A DNA stretch of 64,000 bases from the NCBI RefSeq assembly GCF_007595705.1, contig NZ_NISY01000004.1, forward strand, positions 186,001-250,000. Direction: 5' to 3'. Source of the DNA: Streptomyces sp. SAJ15. GTDB lineage: Bacteria > Actinomycetota > Actinomycetes > Streptomycetales > Streptomycetaceae. Every line of letters begins with the position of its first letter. Position 1 is the first letter of the stretch. The translations under genes and the position numbers were made by a program. The notes beneath the pieces are model-generated. The model saw only the letters and a list, made by a program, of their open reading frames with translations. It ran no database searches and was not told where the DNA came from. Of the stretch, positions 13,001 through 22,600 are shown in pieces.

Positions 13001-14299
13001 GTCGAGCACGGCGCCCGCCGCCTGCTGCTCGTCAGCCGGCGTGGTCCGGCCGCCGAGGGCATGGCGGAGCTCACCGCGGAACTGCGCGACCTGGGCGCCG
13101 AGGCCACCGTGGCCGCCTGCGACGCCGCCGACCGGGAGGCGCTGGCCGCCCTGCTGGCGAGCGTCCCGGCGGAGCACCCGCTCACGGCCGTGGTGCACAC
13201 CGCGGGCGTGCTCGACGACGGCGTCATCGACCTGCTGACGCCGGAGCGGGTGGACCGGGTGCTCGCGCCCAAGGTCGACGCCGCGGTCAACCTGCACGAG
13301 CTGACCCGGGAGCTGGACCTGTCCGCCTTCGTGCTCTACTCGGCGGCGGCCGGCACCCTCGGCAGCCCCGGCCAGGGCAGCTACTCGGCGGCCAACGTCT
13401 TCCTGGACGCCCTCGCCCGGCACCGCCGGGCCCGCGGCCTGGCCGCCGTGTCCCTGGTGTGGGGCATGTGGGCCGAGGAGCGCGGCATGGCCGGCACGCT
13501 CGGCGCGGCCGACCTCGACCGGTCGGCGCGCGGCGGTGTGCTGCCGCTGTCCGGGACGGAGGGCCTGGCCCTGTTCGACGCGGCCCGCGCGGCCGACGAG
13601 CCGGTGCTGGTTCCGGTGCGGCTGGACCTGGCCGCCCTGCGTGCCAACGCCGCCGCCGGGGAGCTGCTGCCGCTCTACCGCGGCCTGGTGCGCACCCCCG
13701 CCCGCCGCGCCGCGGAGTCCGGGCGTCCCGCCGTGGCCGCCGAGGCGACGGCCGAGACGCTGGCGGCGCAGCTCGCCGGCCTCTCCGAGGCCGAGCAGCA
13801 GCGCACCGTGCTGGACCTGGTGCGCCGTCAGGTGGCGGCCGTCCTGGGCTACGCGTCCAAGGACCAGGTCGGCGCCGAGCAGGCGTTCAAGGAGCTCGGC
13901 TTCGACTCGCTGACCGCCGTGGAGCTCCGCAACCGCCTCAACGCGGCCAGCGGGCTGCGGCTCTCGGCGACGCTGGTCTACGACTACCCGACCCCGCTGG
14001 CGCTGGCGCGCCAGCTGCGGGCCGAGGTGGCGCCGGAGGCCGCGGAGCCCGGGCTCTCCGTCCTGGAGGAGCTGGAGCGGCTGGAGAACACCCTGTCCGC
14101 CATGGCGCCGGACGACCTCGCCGCGATGGCCGAGGACGAGGCGGCCCACGACCGGGTCGCGGTGCGGCTGCAGTCCCTGCTGACGAAGTGGAACGACGTT
14201 CGGAACGCCGCGGACGACACCGCCGGGGCGAACGCGCTCGAAGAGGCCAGTGACGACGAGCTCTTCGACTTCATCGACAAGAGGTTCGGCACGAGCTGA
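1..14299 (+). CDS. Type I modular polyketide synthase, 5'-partial (gene 1; one cut module plus two full modules)
   Basis: The gene enters from outside the window (first whole codon at 2) and ends at TGA 14297-14299, giving 4765 visible residues. Visible domains by residue from base 2: KS C-terminal end 1-60, AT 157-434, DH 516-797, KR 998-1187, ACP 1277-1357; KS 1376-1804, AT 1904-2187, KR 2267-2733, ACP 2818-2897; KS 2914-3340, AT 3447-3730, DH 3810-4090, KR 4312-4500, ACP 4600-4680; C-terminal docking region 4684-4765. All three ATs have GHSIGE and HAFH, the malonyl-CoA signature. All ACPs have GFDSLT, whose Ser takes the phosphopantetheine arm. The protein adds three two-carbon units to an ACP-bound chain in the cytoplasm. 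The KR of its last module lacks the catalytic Ser. The tail ends in an acidic helix (DDELFDFID), typical of a PKS docking domain handing the chain to the next protein, presumably gene 2. Function is certain; the product is unknown. Confidence 0.98.
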   Translation, partial: HVDEPTPHVDWTAGDIALLTESVEWPETGRPRRAGISSFGFSGTNAHAIVEQAPAEEQPERTAPARGETPAVLPVVLSARTGEGLRAQAERLRAHLTEEPDTALVDLGYTLTTHRALFEERATLLAGDRDALTAGLAALAGGQSAPGLVTGSADGGKTAFLFTGQGSQRLGMGRELYAAYPAFAEAFDAVCDELDRHLEQPLKTVVFGADAELLDQTGYTQPALFAVEVALFRLVEAWGVKADFLSGHSIGELAAAHVSGVLSLEDACTLVAARGRLMQELPAGGAMIAVQASEDEVLPLLTDGVSIAALNGPRSVVIAGDEDAAVTIAGTFEQQGRKTKRLTVSHAFHSPRMDAMLEDFRAETLSYEAPRIPIVSGLTGALVSVEEITTADFWVRHVREAVRFLDAVRGLEAQSVTTFVELGPDGVLTAMAQECAQGEDVAFASALRKGRDEAETLLGALARAHVRGAKVDWAAYYAGTGASRVELPTYAFQRERYWPKVSALYLGDVAAVGLGQAGHPLLGASAELPGADGMLFTSRLALSTHPWLADHTIMDTVLLPGTAFVELAIRAGDQVGCEHLEELTLEAPLVLPEQGGVQLRLWVGAADESGRRPLAFHSRLENLPAEEAWTRHASGVLAAAADRAEPAFELSAWPPAGAAEIEVGDRYAHLRDVGFAYGPAFQGLRRAWRRDGEIFAEVLVPEDAQAADFGLHPALLDSALHALGLGGLGGTETQGRLPFAWAGVSLLASGASSLRVRMAATGGDGVLLEIADATGAPVAAVDSLALRPVTAEQLRSARTTYHESLFHLEWVEPAAVAAAAAADRWAVLGSAALVGADVPAYTAYADLVAAIDAGAPAPEFVLVSPSADATGVDAAAAAHRAGAEALALVRAWLAEERFADSRLVVLTSGAVATEAGAPVTDLAGATVRGLLRSAQSENPDRVLLVDLDGHADSLAALPAALTAGEPELAIREGALKAPRLARAASADDADATVWNPDGTVLVTGASGSLGGLFARHLVAEHGVRSLLLVSRRGAEAPGAAELAADLAESGASVTWAACDVADREALAAVISAIPADRPLTGVVHTAGVLDDGTIGSLTPERLAGVFRPKVDAAWNLHELTRDLDLSAFVVFSSAAGVFGGAGQGNYAAANAFLDALAQHRRADGLAATALAWGLWAGGGMGDTLDEADITRMRRAGVPPLSVADGLRLFDAALTTGEATLVPMRLDLAALRTQAANGPVSALLRGLVRVPARRAVDAVAAGAGESGLVQRLTGLSPAEQERTLLDLVRTQVATVLGYAGAETIGSGRAFKELGFDSLTAVELRNQLNAVTGLRLPATLIFDYPDPTVLARHLRTELVGDEVVTAAPETTVMVADDEPIAIVGMSCRFPGGITSPEELWQLVLGSVDAISGFPADRGWDLDGLHGDTPGASGTSSTIEGGFLHEAAEFDPAFFGINPREALAMDPQQRLLLETSWEAFERAGIDPTSVRGSRTGVFAGVMYHDYLTRLTAVPEDLEGYLGTGAAGSVASGRVSYTFGLEGPAVTIDTACSSSLVALHLAAQALRNGECSMALAGGVTVMATPDTFIDFSRQQGLSTDGRCKSFAAAADGTGWSEGAGMLLVERLSDARKNGHPVLAVVRGSAVNQDGASNGLTAPNGPSQQRVIRAALVNAGVSAAEVDAVEAHGTGTTLGDPIEAQALLATYGQERPEGQPLWLGSFKSNVGHTQAAAGVGGIIKMVMAMRHGVLPRTLHIDEPTPHVDWAAGDIELLTEAREWPETGRPRRAGVSSFGVSGTNAHTILEQAPEETPARPAAPAAELPAVPWVLSGRSEAALRGQAERLLAHLDAHTELDATDVAHSLATGRAALERRAVVVADDHAGLRAGLDALARGTTAAGLTTGTAAEGKTAFLFTGQGSQRLDMGRELYDAYPVFAEAFDAVCDELDGHLERPLKDVVFGADAELLDQTGFTQPALFAVEVALFRLVEAWGVKADFLSGHSIGELAAAHVAGVLSLVDAAKLVAARGRLMQALPTGGAMIAVQASEDEVLPLLTEGVSIAALNGPMSVVIAGDEDAALAIAASFEQQGRKTKRLTVSHAFHSPRMDAMLADFRAVAETLTYESPRIAIVSGLTGALVSTEEITSPDFWVRHVREAVRFLDGVRALGAQGVTTFVELGPDGVLTAMAQECVTGEGAAFVSALRKGRGEAESLTGALAALHVRGVALDWAAFFAGTGAARVDLPTYAFQRQRYWVESPEGPAQGGALTADAVDARFWEAVEREDLEALAGTLRSESADELSSLGAVLPMLSSWRRQQTELSTVDAWRYQATWKPVTLRAEGAPGGRWLVVTAAEQADAAWTEGVVRMLAARGAEARVIELGAEGDRGSVAERLRAEAGDGAVAGVFSLLAVAGETGLLRTLALTQALGDAGVDAPLWVATRGAVSVGRSDAPVDPVQARVWGLGRVAALELPERWGGLIDLPALPETPDERALSRLAGVLSGRGGEDQVAVRSSGVFGRRLTRGAAPAKTGRAWRPGTGTVLVTGGTGALGGHVARWLVGQGAEHLVLTSRRGLEAPGASELRDELTALGARVTVAACDVADREALAALIDSLPEELPLTAVVHAAGVLDDGVLDALTPERFAGVLRAKAEAAANLDELTRELELSAFVLFSSIAGSMGAAGQGNYAAANAFLDALAERRRAEGLPATSVAWGPWAEGGMAADEALEQRMRRAGVPPMAADLAIAALQRALDLDETAVTIADVDWARLAPGFTAVRPSALLRELPEARAALEAEAAQASGAGAAVEDESSLAQRLAGLSAAEAERALLDLVRSAVADVLGHADAEAIEAGRAFRELGFDSLTAVELRNRLNSVTGLRLPPTLVYDYPSSAALADHLRTEVLGEESAAVADPAAPVAAVADDPIAIVGMSCRFPGGVRTPEELWRLLASGRDAVTGFPADRGWDLDGLYDPESDGENTSYVREGGFLADAGAFDAAFFGISPREAVAMDPQQRLLLETSWEAFERAGIDPATLRGQQVGVFAGTNGQDYMSLVLNSSDGGDGFMGTGNAASVMSGRVSYALGLEGPAVTVDTACSSSLVALHWAIQALRNGECSLALAGGVTVMSTPGSFVEFSKQRGLAMDGRIKAFAAGADGTGWGEGVGMLLVERLSDARRNGHPVLAIVRGSAVNQDGASNGLTAPNGPSQQRVIRQALASAGLSTAEVDAVEAHGTGTTLGDPIEAQALLATYGRDRSADRPLYLGSIKSNIGHTQAAAGVAGVMKMVLALQHGVLPQTLHVDEPTPHVDWSAGEVALLTESVEWPETGRPRRAAVSAFGISGTNAHTVLEQAPEEVPAETAATAPVAELPVLPWVLSGKSEAALRGQAERLRAHLAERPEADAVDVAYSLATTRGALDHRAVLAAEDRDGLLRGLTALARGEAAEATVPGLTRGSATTGKTAFLFTGQGSQRLGMGRELYAAYPVFADALDAVCARLDGHLERPLKTVVFGDDAELLHQTGYTQPALFAIEVALFRLVEAWGVKADFLSGHSIGELAAAHVAGVLSLEDACTLVAARGRLMQELPAGGAMIAVQASEEEVLPLLTEGVSVAALNGPTSVVIAGDEDAALRIAASFEQRGRKTKRLTVSHAFHSPRMDAMLADFRAVAEGLTYEAPRIPIVSNLTGALASAEEITSPDFWVRHVREAVRFLDGVRALEEHGVTTFVELGPDGVLTAMAQDCLAEPDRAELVPALRKGRPEAQAATDALARLFVRGTAPDWEAFFAGTGARRVTLPTYAFQRHHYWADALLSLDEYASMGLGAAGHPLLGAAVELPDSDAFLFSGRLSLRSHGWLADHTVGDVALVPGSAFVELAIRAGDQAGCELLEELELEAPLVLPAHGGVQLRVSVGEPDDAGRRTLTVHSRPERGDQPWTRHASGLLAAGGPAADPAAAAETAVWPPAEAQPVSADEVYARLARTGLLHGPAFQGLERVWRRGAELFAEVRVAEDRQSEAARFALHPTLLDAALQPLALLAADTEGAALAGSWRGVSVRAVGADALRVRLAPAADPAQDGAVSVVVADAAGSLVATVDALATRPLDVDRIAGAATATAGRHESLFRVDWSTVTTVPALPASPAAPAERFAVVGGGDEFKLGVALESAGVRAEAYDDLAALNAAVAAGGAAPETVLLPLLPEPGDPSGEDLAGAVHAASHRALSLIQEWLNGGRPGTARLVVVTRGAVAAAGDTEVADLVNAPVWGLLRAAQAENPEQFLLLDVDGDASFAAIPGALASGEPELALRAGTAYAPRLARVETAAGVPAALDPEGTVLITGATGGLGRLLARHLVVEHGARRLLLVSRRGPAAEGMAELTAELRDLGAEATVAACDAADREALAALLASVPAEHPLTAVVHTAGVLDDGVIDLLTPERVDRVLAPKVDAAVNLHELTRELDLSAFVLYSAAAGTLGSPGQGSYSAANVFLDALARHRRARGLAAVSLVWGMWAEERGMAGTLGAADLDRSARGGVLPLSGTEGLALFDAARAADEPVLVPVRLDLAALRANAAAGELLPLYRGLVRTPARRAAESGRPAVAAEATAETLAAQLAGLSEAEQQRTVLDLVRRQVAAVLGYASKDQVGAEQAFKELGFDSLTAVELRNRLNAASGLRLSATLVYDYPTPLALARQLRAEVAPEAAEPGLSVLEELERLENTLSAMAPDDLAAMAEDEAAHDRVAVRLQSLLTKWNDVRNAADDTAGANALEEASDDELFDFIDKRFGTS
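4120..8690 (+). other. Gene 1 module 2: KS-AT(malonyl)-KR-ACP
   Basis: KS about 4120-5410 with the Cys codon at 4643-4645 (TACSSS), EAHGTGT and NVGHTQ. AT about 5712-6560 with GHSIGE and HAFH. No DH: the post-AT segment starts with the FWEAVERED linker (about 6800) that leads into the KR structural subdomain. Catalytic KR about 7595-8200 with LDD, SSIAG and NYAAAN. ACP about 8455-8690. Predicted to leave a B-type beta-hydroxyl. Confidence 0.92.
5039..5238 (+). repeat. 200-bp KS tract shared with gene 4 module 4
   Basis: 5039-5238 matches 52079-52278 with a single mismatch (5149 versus 52189), although the two lie 47 kb apart in different genes. It covers the EAHGTGT to NVGHTQ part of the KS. 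Confidence 0.9.
8735..14045 (+). other. Gene 1 module 3: KS-AT(malonyl)-DH-KR(Ser to Ala)-ACP
   Basis: KS about 8735-10020 (Cys codon 9257-9259). AT about 10340-11190, malonyl type. DH about 11430-12270, His codon 11531-11533 and Asp codon 12035-12037 present. KR about 12935-13500: Lys codon 13271, Tyr codon 13382 and Asn codon 13394 are in place, but the catalytic Ser position (13 residues before Tyr, 24 after Lys) is GCG, Ala, at 13343-13345. If that abolishes reduction, the DH has no substrate and the unit stays a ketone. ACP about 13800-14040. Confidence 0.9.
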
Positions 14300-14384
14300 G
14301 AGAAACCTGCCGAGAAAACCAGCCGAGAGATTCGGCTGAGAGATCCGGCTGAGAGATCCGAGAGAAATCCGGCTGAGAAATCCG
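14295..14384 (+). repeat. 13-bp tandem repeat (GCTGAGAGATCCG type) spanning the gene 1 stop codon
   Basis: About seven degenerate units in a row: 14295-14308, 14309-14321, 14322-14334, 14335-14347, 14348-14360, a shortened 14361-14371, and 14372-14384. The units at 14335 and 14348 are identical (GCTGAGAGATCCG). The gene 1 stop codon lies inside the first unit. The stretch is purine-rich (GAGA) and lower in GC than its surroundings. No coding use is visible. Confidence 0.8.
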
Positions 14385-14413
14385 TGCGGGCCGGGGAAAC
14401 GCCCGGCCCGCAC
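14384..14413 (+). terminator. Perfect 12-bp GC hairpin between genes 1 and 2
   Basis: GTGCGGGCCGGG (14384-14395) and CCCGGCCCGCAC (14402-14413) are exact inverted repeats around a six-base loop (GAAACG). There is no T-run after it, as is common for Streptomyces terminators. It could end or attenuate the transcript from gene 1, or act as an mRNA-stabilising stem between co-transcribed genes. The remaining bases to the gene 2 start (14414-14488) show nothing I recognise. Confidence 0.6.
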
Positions 14414-14488
14414 CCACGGGGGAGACTCGGCGGCCCGAAGCGCGGCAGCACCACCCCACAGACCACCCCGACGATTCACCGCACGCGA

Positions 14489-14494
14489 AGAGGA
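14489..14494 (+). promoter_or_regulatory. Ribosome binding site of gene 2
   Basis: AGAGGA lies eight bases before ATG 14503. This, plus the conserved docking helix immediately after the ATG, fixes the start. Confidence 0.7.
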
Positions 14495-14502
14495 AACGCC
14501 AC

Positions 14503-17500
14503 ATGGCGAATGAAGCAAAGCTCCGCGAGTATCTGAAGAAGGTCACCACAGAACTCGACGAGGCGTACCGGCGACTTCAGGGCTTCGAGGACCAGGCCCG
14601 CGAACCGATCGCCATCGTGGCCATGAGCTGCCGGTTCCCCGGCGGCATCCGCACCCCCGAGGAGCTGTGGCGGCTGCTGGCCGCAGGCGGCGACGCGGCG
14701 ACGGAGTTCCCCGCCGACCGCGGCTGGGACCTGCGGAACCTGTTCGACGCGGACCCGGACACCCCGGACACCACCTACACCCGGGAGGGCGGGTTCCTCG
14801 AGGACGCCACCCGCTTCGACCCCGGCTTCTTCGGGATCTCCCCGCGTGAGGCGATGGCGATGGACCCGCAGCAGCGGCTGCTGCTGGAGACCTCGTGGGA
14901 GGCGTTCGAGCGGGCCGGCATCGACCCGGCCGCCCTCCGCGGCAGCCAGACCGGCGTCTTCGCCGGCATCAACGCCTCCGACTACCTGTCGGTGGCGCTG
15001 GACGCCGAAGAGGACTTCGGCGGGCACCTGGGCACCGGCAACTCCGCCAGCGTGCTCTCCGGCCGGGTCTCCTACACGTTCGGCCTGGAGGGCCCGGCGG
15101 TCACCGTCGACACCGCCTGCTCCGCCTCGCTGGTGGCGCTGCACCTCGCGGTGCAGGCGCTGCGGCTGGGGGAGTGCTCGCTGGCGCTGGCCGGCGGCGT
15201 CCACGTGATGTCCACGCCCGGCCTGTTCATCGAGTTCAGCCGGCAGCGCGGGCTCTCCCAGGACGGTCGCTGCAAGGCGTTCGCGGCCGACGCCGACGGC
15301 TTCGGGCCGGCCGAGGGCGTGGGCGTGCTGCTCCTGGAGCGGCTTTCCGACGCCCGTCGACACGGCCACAAGGTGCTCGCGGTCGTCCGCGGCACCGCCA
15401 TCAACCAGGACGGCGCCAGCAATGGGCTGACCGCCCCCAACGGCCCGTCCCAGCAGCGCGTCATCCGGCGCGCCCTGGCCAACGCCCGGCTGTCCGCCGC
15501 CGATGTGGACGTCGTCGAGGCGCACGGCACCGGCACCGCCCTCGGCGACCCGATCGAGGCGCAGGCCCTGCTGGCCACCTACGGCCAGGACCGCCCCGTC
15601 GACCAGCCGCTGCTGCTGGGCTCGGTGAAGTCCAACATCGGCCACACCCAGGGCGCCGCGGGCATCGCGGGCGTCATGAAGATGGTGCTCGCCATGCGCC
15701 ACGGCGTGGTGCCCGAGTCGCTGCACATCGCCGAGCCCTCCCCGCACATCGACTGGGCCGCCGGCTCGGTGGCGCTCGCGCGGGAGGCCACCCCCTGGCC
15801 GGAGACCGGACGTCCGCGACGCGCGGGCATCTCCGCCTTCGGCTTCAGCGGCACCAACGCGCACGCCATCGTGGAGCAGGCGCCGGCCGAGGAGCCGGCC
15901 GCCGCCGAGGAGCCGACGCGGCAGCCGGGCGTGCTGCCGTGGGTGCTCTCCGGCAAGGGCGAGGCGGCGCTGCGCGCGCAGGCCGCCAAGCTGCTGGAGC
16001 GGCTGGGGGCCGACGCCGGCGCCCGCCCGGTGGACGTGGGCTACTCGCTCGCCGTCACCCGCTCCGCTCTGGAGCGCCGCGCGGCGATCGTCGGCGAGGG
16101 CCGCGACGCGCTGCTGACCGGGCTGGAGGCGCTGGCCGCCGGCACGATGGCGCCGAACGTGGTGCAGGGCTCGGCCGTCGGCGGCCAGGTCGCCTTCGTC
16201 TTCCCCGGTCAGGGCTCGCAGTGGGCCGGCATGGCGGTCGGGCTGATGGACGCCTCGCCGGTGTTCGCGGCCCGGATCGAGGAGTGCGCCGCGGCGCTGG
16301 CGGAGTTCTGCGACTGGTCGCTGGTGGACGTCCTGCGGGGTGTCGAGGGTGCGCCGTCGTTGGAGCGGGTGGACGTGGTCCAGCCGGTGTTGTTCGCGGT
16401 GATGGTCTCCCTGGCGGAGCTGTGGCGCTCGCTGGGGGTGCGGGCCGACGCGGTGGTGGGTCACTCGCAGGGTGAGATCGCGGCCGCGTGTGTGGCGGGG
16501 ATCCTGTCGCTCCAGGACGCGGCGCGGGTGGTCGCGCTGCGCAGCCAGGCCATCGGTCGGGTGCTGGCGGGCAAGGGCGGCATGGTGTCGATCGCCCTGC
16601 CGGTGGCCGAGGTCCGCGAGCGGATCGCGGTGTGGGGCGAGGACCGTATCTCGGTGGCGGCCGTCAACGGCCCGTCGTCGGTGGTCGTCTCCGGTGAGCC
16701 GGAGGCCCTCGACGAGCTGATCGCGTCCTGCGAGGCGGACGAGGTCCGGGCCCGTAAGGTCCCGGTGGACTACGCCTCGCACTCGGCCCAGGTCGAGCTG
16801 CTCCGCGACGAGCTGCTGAAGCTCCTCGCCCCGGTGACGCCGCGCGCGGCCGAGGTGCCGTTCCTGTCGACGGTGACGGGGGAGTGGGTCAAGGGCCCGG
16901 AGCTGGACGCCGGGTACTGGTACACCAACCTCCGTCAGACCGTCGAGCTGGAGAGCGCGGTGCGCCGCCTGCTGGACGAGGGCTTCGGCGCCTTCATCGA
17001 GTCCAGCGCCCACCCCGTGCTGACCATGGGCGTGCAGGAGACCGCCGAGGACGCGGGCAGCGAGGCCGCGGCCCTGGGCTCGCTCCGCCGCGACGAGGGC
17101 GGCCTCGACCGCTTCCTCACCTCGCTGGGCGAGGCGTGGACGCGCGGCGTGACGGTCGACTGGGACGCCGTCTACGGCGGCCTCGGCGCCCGGCGCGTCG
17201 AACTCCCCACCTACGCCTTCCAGGCCGAGCGGTTCTGGCCGGAGGCGGCGCCCGCGCGGGCGGCCGGGGCGGCGCAGGCCGACCCGGTGGACACCCGCTT
17301 CTGGGAGGCCGTGGAGCGCGAGGACTGGCAGGCGCTGGCCCAGGAGCTCGCGGTCGACGGCGACCAGCCGCTCAGCGCCGTCCTCCCGGCGCTCTCCACC
17401 TGGCGCAGGCAGGCCCGCGAGCAGTCCGCGGTGGACGGTTGGCGCTACCGCGTGACCTGGAAGGCGCTGCCCGAGGGCGCCGCCGCGCGGCTCTCCGGCA

Positions 17501-19467
17501 CCTGGCTGCTGGTCGCCCCGGACACCGAGGACGAGCGCGCGACGGCCGTCGCCGCCGCGCTGGGCGAGCGGGGCGCCGACGTACGGCGGATCACGGTGGA
17601 CGCCACGGCGACCGACCGCGAGGCCCTGGAGGCCCTGGTGCGTGCCGAGCTCGCCGGGGACGACGCGGCGTGCCAGGGCGTGCTGTCGCTGCTGCCGCTG
17701 GACGAGCGCCCCCACCCCGGGCACGCGGCCCTGCCCGCCGGCGCCGCCGCGCAGCTGGCGCTGATCCAGGCCCTGGGCGACGCCCAGCTCGCCGCCCCGC
17801 TGTGGTGCGCCACCAGCGGCGCCGTCTCCACCGACCGCTCCGACCGGCTGGAGTCGCCGGAGCAGGCGCTGGTCTGGGGCCTCGGCCGGGTGGCCGCCCT
17901 GGAGCACCTGGAGCGCTGGGGCGGACTCATCGACCTCCCCGCCCTGCCCGAGTCCCTGGACGAGCGGGCGTTGGGCCGGCTGGCCGGGGTGCTCGCCGGC
18001 GACGGCGACGAGGGTCAGGTGGCGATCCGCGCCACCGGCGTCTTCGGACCGCGGCTGGTGCGGGCCGGGCTGGCCGACACCCCGGCCGTACGGGACTGGC
18101 GGCCGGCCGGCACCACCCTGGTCACCGGCGGCACCGGCACGCTGGGCGCGCAGGTGGCCCGCTGGCTGGCCCGCAACGGCGCCGAGCACCTGGTGCTCGC
18201 CAGCCGCCGCGGTGCCGACGCACCGGGCGCGGCCGAGCTGCGCGAGGAGCTGACCGCGCTGGGCGCCGAGGTCACCCTCGCCGCCTGCGACGTCGCCGAC
18301 CGGGAGGCGCTGGCCGCGCTGCTCGCGGAGGTCCCCGCCGAGCGGCCGCTGACCGCCGTGGTGCACACCGCCGCGGTGATCGAGGACGGGGTGATCGAGG
18401 GGCTGACGCCGGACCAGATGGACCGGGTGCTGCGCCTCAAGGTCGACGCCACCCGCCATCTGCACGAGCTCACCCGCGACCTGGAGCTCTCCGCCTTCGT
18501 GCTCTTCTCGCACTTCTCCGCGGTCTTCGGGGCGCCGGGACAGGGCAACCAGGCGCCGGGCAACGCCTATCTGCACGCCTTCGCCGAGCGGCGACGCGCC
18601 GAGGGGCTGCCCGCCACCACGCTCTCCTGGGGCCCGTGGGGCGACGGCACCACCGTCGACGGCGCGGTCGGCGACCGGATGCGCCGCCACGGCATCAACG
18701 AGATGGCGCCCGAGCCGGCCGTCGCCGCGCTGCGGCACGCGCTGGACCGGGACGAGACGGCGCTGACCGTCATCGACATGGACTGGCGGCGGTTCACCCT
18801 GGCCTTCACCGCCGACCGGCCGCGCCCGCTGCTGCACGAGCTGCCGGAGGCGCGTCAGGTCGTCGAGGAGGCGCGGGCCGAGGCCGCCGAGGCCGGGGCC
18901 GCCGGGCCGGCGCTGGCCCAGCAGCTCGCCGGGCTGCCGGAGACCGAGCGGGAGCGGGTGCTGCTGGACCTGGTCCGCTCCGCGGTGGCGGCGGTCCTCG
19001 GGCACGCCGACGCCTCGGCCATCGAGGCCGGCCGGGCCTTCAAGGAGCTGGGCTTCGACTCGCTCACCGCGGTCGAACTGCGCAACCGGCTGGGCGCCGC
19101 CAGCGGGCTCAGGCTGCCGGCGGCCCTGATCTTCGACCACCCCACGCCCGCCGCGGTGGCCGCGTATCTGCGCGCCGAGGTGGTGCCGGACGAGGCGGCC
19201 GGCGGCGCGTCGGTGCTGGAGGAGCTCGACCGGCTGGAGGCGGCGATCGCCGGCAGCACCCCGGACAACGTCACCCGGGCCCGGATCACCATGCGGCTCC
19301 AGTCGCTGCTCGGGAAGTGGAACGAGGGCCCGGCCGCCGGTGCCACCGGGCCGGCCCCCACCGCGGCCGCCCCGGCCCCCGAGGCCGCCGAGGTGGTCGA
19401 GGAGCTCCAGACGGCCAGCGACGAAGAGCTCTTCGCGTTCATCAACAAGGGTCTCGGAAGGGCCTGA
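14503..19467 (+). CDS. Type I polyketide synthase, single methylmalonyl module with inactive KR (gene 2)
   Basis: A 1654-residue single-module protein: docking helix 1-33 ([11 protein letters not shown]), KS 35-460 with Cys206 in TACSAS, AT 562-846 with GHSQGE (Ser655) and YASH at 757-760, KR region 930-1390, ACP 1482-1560 (Ser1520), C-terminal docking 1567-1654. The AT motifs indicate methylmalonyl-CoA. The KR keeps the nucleotide-binding loop (TGGTGTLG), Lys1313 and Asn1354, but the catalytic Ser is His1337 and the catalytic Tyr is Gln1350. Reduction is therefore not expected, and a beta-keto unit should be passed on. There is no DH. The ATG at 14503 has AGAGGA eight bases upstream, and the conserved N-terminal docking helix fixes the start. 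Gaps of 203 bp upstream and 224 bp downstream, both with hairpins, separate it from its neighbours. The KS resembles that of the last module of gene 5 (same TACSAS and [11 protein letters not shown]). Confidence 0.98.
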   Translation: MANEAKLREYLKKVTTELDEAYRRLQGFEDQAREPIAIVAMSCRFPGGIRTPEELWRLLAAGGDAATEFPADRGWDLRNLFDADPDTPDTTYTREGGFLEDATRFDPGFFGISPREAMAMDPQQRLLLETSWEAFERAGIDPAALRGSQTGVFAGINASDYLSVALDAEEDFGGHLGTGNSASVLSGRVSYTFGLEGPAVTVDTACSASLVALHLAVQALRLGECSLALAGGVHVMSTPGLFIEFSRQRGLSQDGRCKAFAADADGFGPAEGVGVLLLERLSDARRHGHKVLAVVRGTAINQDGASNGLTAPNGPSQQRVIRRALANARLSAADVDVVEAHGTGTALGDPIEAQALLATYGQDRPVDQPLLLGSVKSNIGHTQGAAGIAGVMKMVLAMRHGVVPESLHIAEPSPHIDWAAGSVALAREATPWPETGRPRRAGISAFGFSGTNAHAIVEQAPAEEPAAAEEPTRQPGVLPWVLSGKGEAALRAQAAKLLERLGADAGARPVDVGYSLAVTRSALERRAAIVGEGRDALLTGLEALAAGTMAPNVVQGSAVGGQVAFVFPGQGSQWAGMAVGLMDASPVFAARIEECAAALAEFCDWSLVDVLRGVEGAPSLERVDVVQPVLFAVMVSLAELWRSLGVRADAVVGHSQGEIAAACVAGILSLQDAARVVALRSQAIGRVLAGKGGMVSIALPVAEVRERIAVWGEDRISVAAVNGPSSVVVSGEPEALDELIASCEADEVRARKVPVDYASHSAQVELLRDELLKLLAPVTPRAAEVPFLSTVTGEWVKGPELDAGYWYTNLRQTVELESAVRRLLDEGFGAFIESSAHPVLTMGVQETAEDAGSEAAALGSLRRDEGGLDRFLTSLGEAWTRGVTVDWDAVYGGLGARRVELPTYAFQAERFWPEAAPARAAGAAQADPVDTRFWEAVEREDWQALAQELAVDGDQPLSAVLPALSTWRRQAREQSAVDGWRYRVTWKALPEGAAARLSGTWLLVAPDTEDERATAVAAALGERGADVRRITVDATATDREALEALVRAELAGDDAACQGVLSLLPLDERPHPGHAALPAGAAAQLALIQALGDAQLAAPLWCATSGAVSTDRSDRLESPEQALVWGLGRVAALEHLERWGGLIDLPALPESLDERALGRLAGVLAGDGDEGQVAIRATGVFGPRLVRAGLADTPAVRDWRPAGTTLVTGGTGTLGAQVARWLARNGAEHLVLASRRGADAPGAAELREELTALGAEVTLAACDVADREALAALLAEVPAERPLTAVVHTAAVIEDGVIEGLTPDQMDRVLRLKVDATRHLHELTRDLELSAFVLFSHFSAVFGAPGQGNQAPGNAYLHAFAERRRAEGLPATTLSWGPWGDGTTVDGAVGDRMRRHGINEMAPEPAVAALRHALDRDETALTVIDMDWRRFTLAFTADRPRPLLHELPEARQVVEEARAEAAEAGAAGPALAQQLAGLPETERERVLLDLVRSAVAAVLGHADASAIEAGRAFKELGFDSLTAVELRNRLGAASGLRLPAALIFDHPTPAAVAAYLRAEVVPDEAAGGASVLEELDRLEAAIAGSTPDNVTRARITMRLQSLLGKWNEGPAAGATGPAPTAAAPAPEAAEVVEELQTASDEELFAFINKGLGRA
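14605..19180 (+). other. Gene 2 module: KS-AT(methylmalonyl)-KR(inactive)-ACP
   Basis: KS about 14605-15880, Cys codon 15118-15120 in TACSAS. AT about 16187-17040, Ser codon 16465-16467 in GHSQGE, YASH from 16771. KR region about 17290-18670. The Ser position is CAC (His) at 18511-18513 and the Tyr position is CAG (Gln) at 18550-18552, with correct spacing to Lys (18439) and Asn (18562). ACP about 18945-19180. Expected output is an alpha-methyl beta-keto unit. Confidence 0.92.
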
Positions 19468-19481
19468 TGAATATTTCGCTA

Positions 19482-19510
19482 TTGACGTGCCTTTCGAAGT
19501 CGGACAGGAT
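19482..19510 (+). promoter_or_regulatory. Candidate vegetative promoter in the gene 2/3 gap
   Basis: TTGACG (19482-19487), a 17-base spacer, then CAGGAT (19505-19510) closely match the -35/-10 pattern of the main Streptomyces sigma factor. The stretch is much less GC-rich than the coding DNA. Transcription would begin near 19517 and run into the hairpin at 19545 before gene 3. Inferred from sequence pattern only. Confidence 0.45.
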
Positions 19511-19544
19511 TTCCCGCACTCTCGTATAAGGCTCGGCATTTCCG

Positions 19545-19590
19545 CTGCCCCCTATCATCCCCCGGTCGTCCAGGGGGTGATAGGGGGCAG
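19545..19590 (+). terminator. Strong 18-bp hairpin between genes 2 and 3
   Basis: The left arm 19545-19563 (CTGCCCCCTATCATCCCCC) pairs with the right arm 19573-19590 over 18 base pairs with one bulged T (19558) and a nine-base loop. It is the most stable-looking structure in the window. It may end transcription from gene 2, or act as an attenuator in the leader of gene 3 if the upstream promoter is real. Confidence 0.7.
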
Positions 19591-19603
19591 TTAGGGGTTG
19601 TAG

Positions 19604-19620
19604 GGCCGGTTAGTCCGGCC
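19604..19620 (+). terminator. Second small hairpin in the gene 2/3 gap
   Basis: GGCCGG (19604-19609) and CCGGCC (19615-19620) form a six-base-pair stem with loop TTAGT, 13 bases after the large hairpin. The tandem arrangement supports a termination or attenuation role. From 19621 to 19691 I see only AT-rich sequence and no good ribosome binding site. Confidence 0.45.
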
Positions 19621-19691
19621 ATAGCCTCTCGCCGAGAAGTCGACTAATTGCTTATTTTCCGATGCCGTCTGCCGTAAATGGGTTGCGTTAA

Positions 19692-22600
19692 ATGGCGAAT
19701 GAAGAGACGCTGCGGGACTACCTCAAGCTCGTGACGGCGGATCTGCATCAGACTCGTCTTCGCCTGCGTGAGGCGGAGGCCAAGAACCACGACCCCATAG
19801 CCATCGTGGGGATCGGCTGCCGCTACCCCGGCGGTGTGCGTTCCGCCGAGGACCTGTGGCGGGTCGTCAGCGAGGGTGTGGACGCGGTCAGCGACTTCCC
19901 CGTGGACCGCGGGTGGAACGTCGAGACGATGTACCACCCGGACCCGGACCACCCCGGCACCAGCTATGTGCACGAGGGTGGCTTCGTCGACGCCATCGCC
20001 GACTTCGACCCCTCCGTCTTCGGCATCTCGCCGCGCGAGGCGCTGAGCATGGACCCGCAGCAGCGCATGCTGCTGGAGACGTCCTGGGAGGCGTTCGAGC
20101 GGGCCGGCGTCGACCCGACGTCCGTGCGCGGCCAGCAGATCGGCGTCTTCGTCGGCACCAGCAACCACGACTACCTGGCGGCGATCCTCAGCTCCACGGA
20201 GAACTTCGAGGGCTACTTCGGCACCGGCAACGCCGCGAGCGTCGCCTCCGGCCGCCTGTCGTACACCTTCGGCCTCGAGGGCCCCGCCGCCACCGTCGAC
20301 ACCGCCTGCTCCTCCTCGCTGGTGGCCCTGCACCTGGCGGTGCAGGCGCTGCGCAACAACGAGTGCACGATGGCGCTGGCCGGCGGCGCGACCCTGATGT
20401 GCGCCCCCGGCGTCTTCGTCGACTACAGCAAGATGCGCGGCCTCGCCCTGGACGGCCGCTCCAAGCCCTTCGCCCCCGAGGCCGACGGCTTCTGCCTCGG
20501 CGAGGGCGTCGGCGTGCTGCTGGTCGAGCGGCTCTCCGACGCGCGGCGCAAGGGCCACCCGGTGCTCGCCGTCATCCGCGGCACCGCCGTCAACCAGGAC
20601 GGCGCCAGCAACGGCCTCACCTCGCCCAACGGCCCCTCCCAGCAGCGCGTCATCCTCCAGGCGCTGGCCAACGCCCGGCTGACCCCGGACCAGGTCGACG
20701 CCGTCGAGGCGCACGGCACCGGCACCGCGCTCGGCGACCCGATCGAGGCCGACGCGCTGCTCGCCACCTACGGCCAGGACCGCCCCGAGGGCCGGCCGCT
20801 GCTGCTCGGCTCCGTCAAGTCCAACATCGGCCACGCCCAGGCGGGCGCCGGCGTCGGCGGCGTCATCAAGATGGTCATGGCGCTGAAGCACGGCGTGCTG
20901 CCCAAGACGCTGCATCTGACCGAGCCGACCCCGCACGTCGACTGGTCCTCCGGCGACATCGAGCTGCTGACCGAGGCCCGGGAGTGGCCGGAGACCGGCC
21001 AGCCGCGGCGCGCCGGCGTCTCCTCGTTCGGCATGTCCGGCACCAACGCGCACACCATCATCGAGGAGGCCCCGGCCCCCGCCGCCGAGGAGCCCGCGGC
21101 CGGCGCCGACGCGGCCCCCGCGCCCGTCCGGCCGCCGCTCACCCCCGTCGTGCTGTCCGGCAAGGACCAGGGCGCGCTCCGCGCCCAGGCCGCCCAGCTG
21201 CACGCGCACCTGGCCGCCGGTCAGTCCGCCGCCGACCTGGCCGACCTCGGCTACTCGCAGGCCCTCACCCGCCCCGCCCTCGACCGACGCGCCGCCGTCG
21301 TCGCGGCCGACCGCGACGAACTCCTCGCGGGCCTGGCCGCGCTGGCCGAGGGGCAGAGCCACCCCACCCTCACCGAGGGACTGGCCGCCGAGGGCAAGCT
21401 CGCCTTCCTCTTCACCGGCCAGGGCAGCCAGCGGCTCGGCATGGGCCGCGAGCTGTACGCGACCCACCCGGTCTTCGCCAAGGCCCTGGACGACGTCTGC
21501 GCCCAGCTCGACCGCTTCCTGGGGCAGCCGCTGAAGGACGTGCTCTTCGGCGACGACAAGAAGCTGCTGGACCAGACCGGCTACACCCAGCCCGCGCTCT
21601 TCGCCGTCGAGGTGGCGCTGTTCCGCCTCGTCGAGTCCTGGGGCCTCAAGCCGGACTTCCTCGCCGGCCACTCCATCGGCGAGCTCGCCGCCGCCCACGT
21701 CGCCGGGGTGCTGTCGCTGACCCACGCCAGCGCGCTGGTCGCCGCCCGCAGCCAGCTCATGCAGCAGCTCCCGGCCGGCGGCGCGATGATCGCCGTCCAG
21801 GCGTCCGAGGACGAGGTGCTCCCGCTGCTGAACGAGCGCGTCAGCATCGCGGCGCTCAACGGCCCGCAGTCCGTGGTGATCGCGGGCGACGAGGACGCCG
21901 CCCTCGCCATCGCCACCGCCTTCGAGGCGCAGGGCCGCAAGACCAAGCGGCTCGCCGTCAGCCACGCCTTCCACTCCCCGCACATGGACGGGATGCTGGA
22001 CGCCTTCCGCGAGGTGGCCGAGCGGCTGACCTACCACGCCCCGGCGATCCCCATCGTCTCCAACCTCACCGGCGACCTGGTCTCCGCCGAGGAGATCACC
22101 AGCCCGGACTTCTGGGTCCGGCACGTCCGCGAGGCCGTCCGCTTCCTCGACGGCGTCCGCGCCCTGGAGGCGCGCGGCGTCACCACCTTCGTCGAACTCG
22201 GCCCCGGCGGCGTGCTGTCCGCCATGGGCCAGGACTGCCTGGCCACCACCAGGGCGCACGCCGTGGCGTTCGTCCCCGCCCTGCGCGACGACCGCCCCGA
22301 GGCCCGCACCCTGGCCCAGGCCCTCGCGCAGGCCCACACCCGTGGCGCGGCCGTGGACTGGGCCACCTTCTACGCCGGCACCGGCGCCACCCGCGTCGAC
22401 CTGCCCACCTACGCCTTCCAGCGGCAGCGCTTCTGGCCGTCCAACCCCTTCGCCGACATGGGCGACCCGGCCGGCGAGACCGGCGCGCTCAGCGCCACCG
22501 ACGCCCGCTTCTGGGAGGTCGTGCACAGCGAGGACCTCGCGGCCCTCGCCGACACCCTCGGCATCGACGGCGACCAGCCGCTGAGCGCCGTACTCCCCGC

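Noticed and set aside
14050..14296. Thioesterase or release domain at the ends of genes 1-4
   Set aside because: After each last ACP there are only about 70-90 residues of acidic, helical docking sequence; no GxSxG fold follows.
19468..19691. Possible tRNA or small RNA gene in the AT-rich gap
   Set aside because: No cloverleaf or CCA end; the inverted repeats are simple hairpins.
19678..19734. Short out-of-frame ORF starting at ATG 19678 before gene 3
   Set aside because: It ends after 18 codons inside gene 3, has no ribosome binding site and lacks the conserved docking helix.
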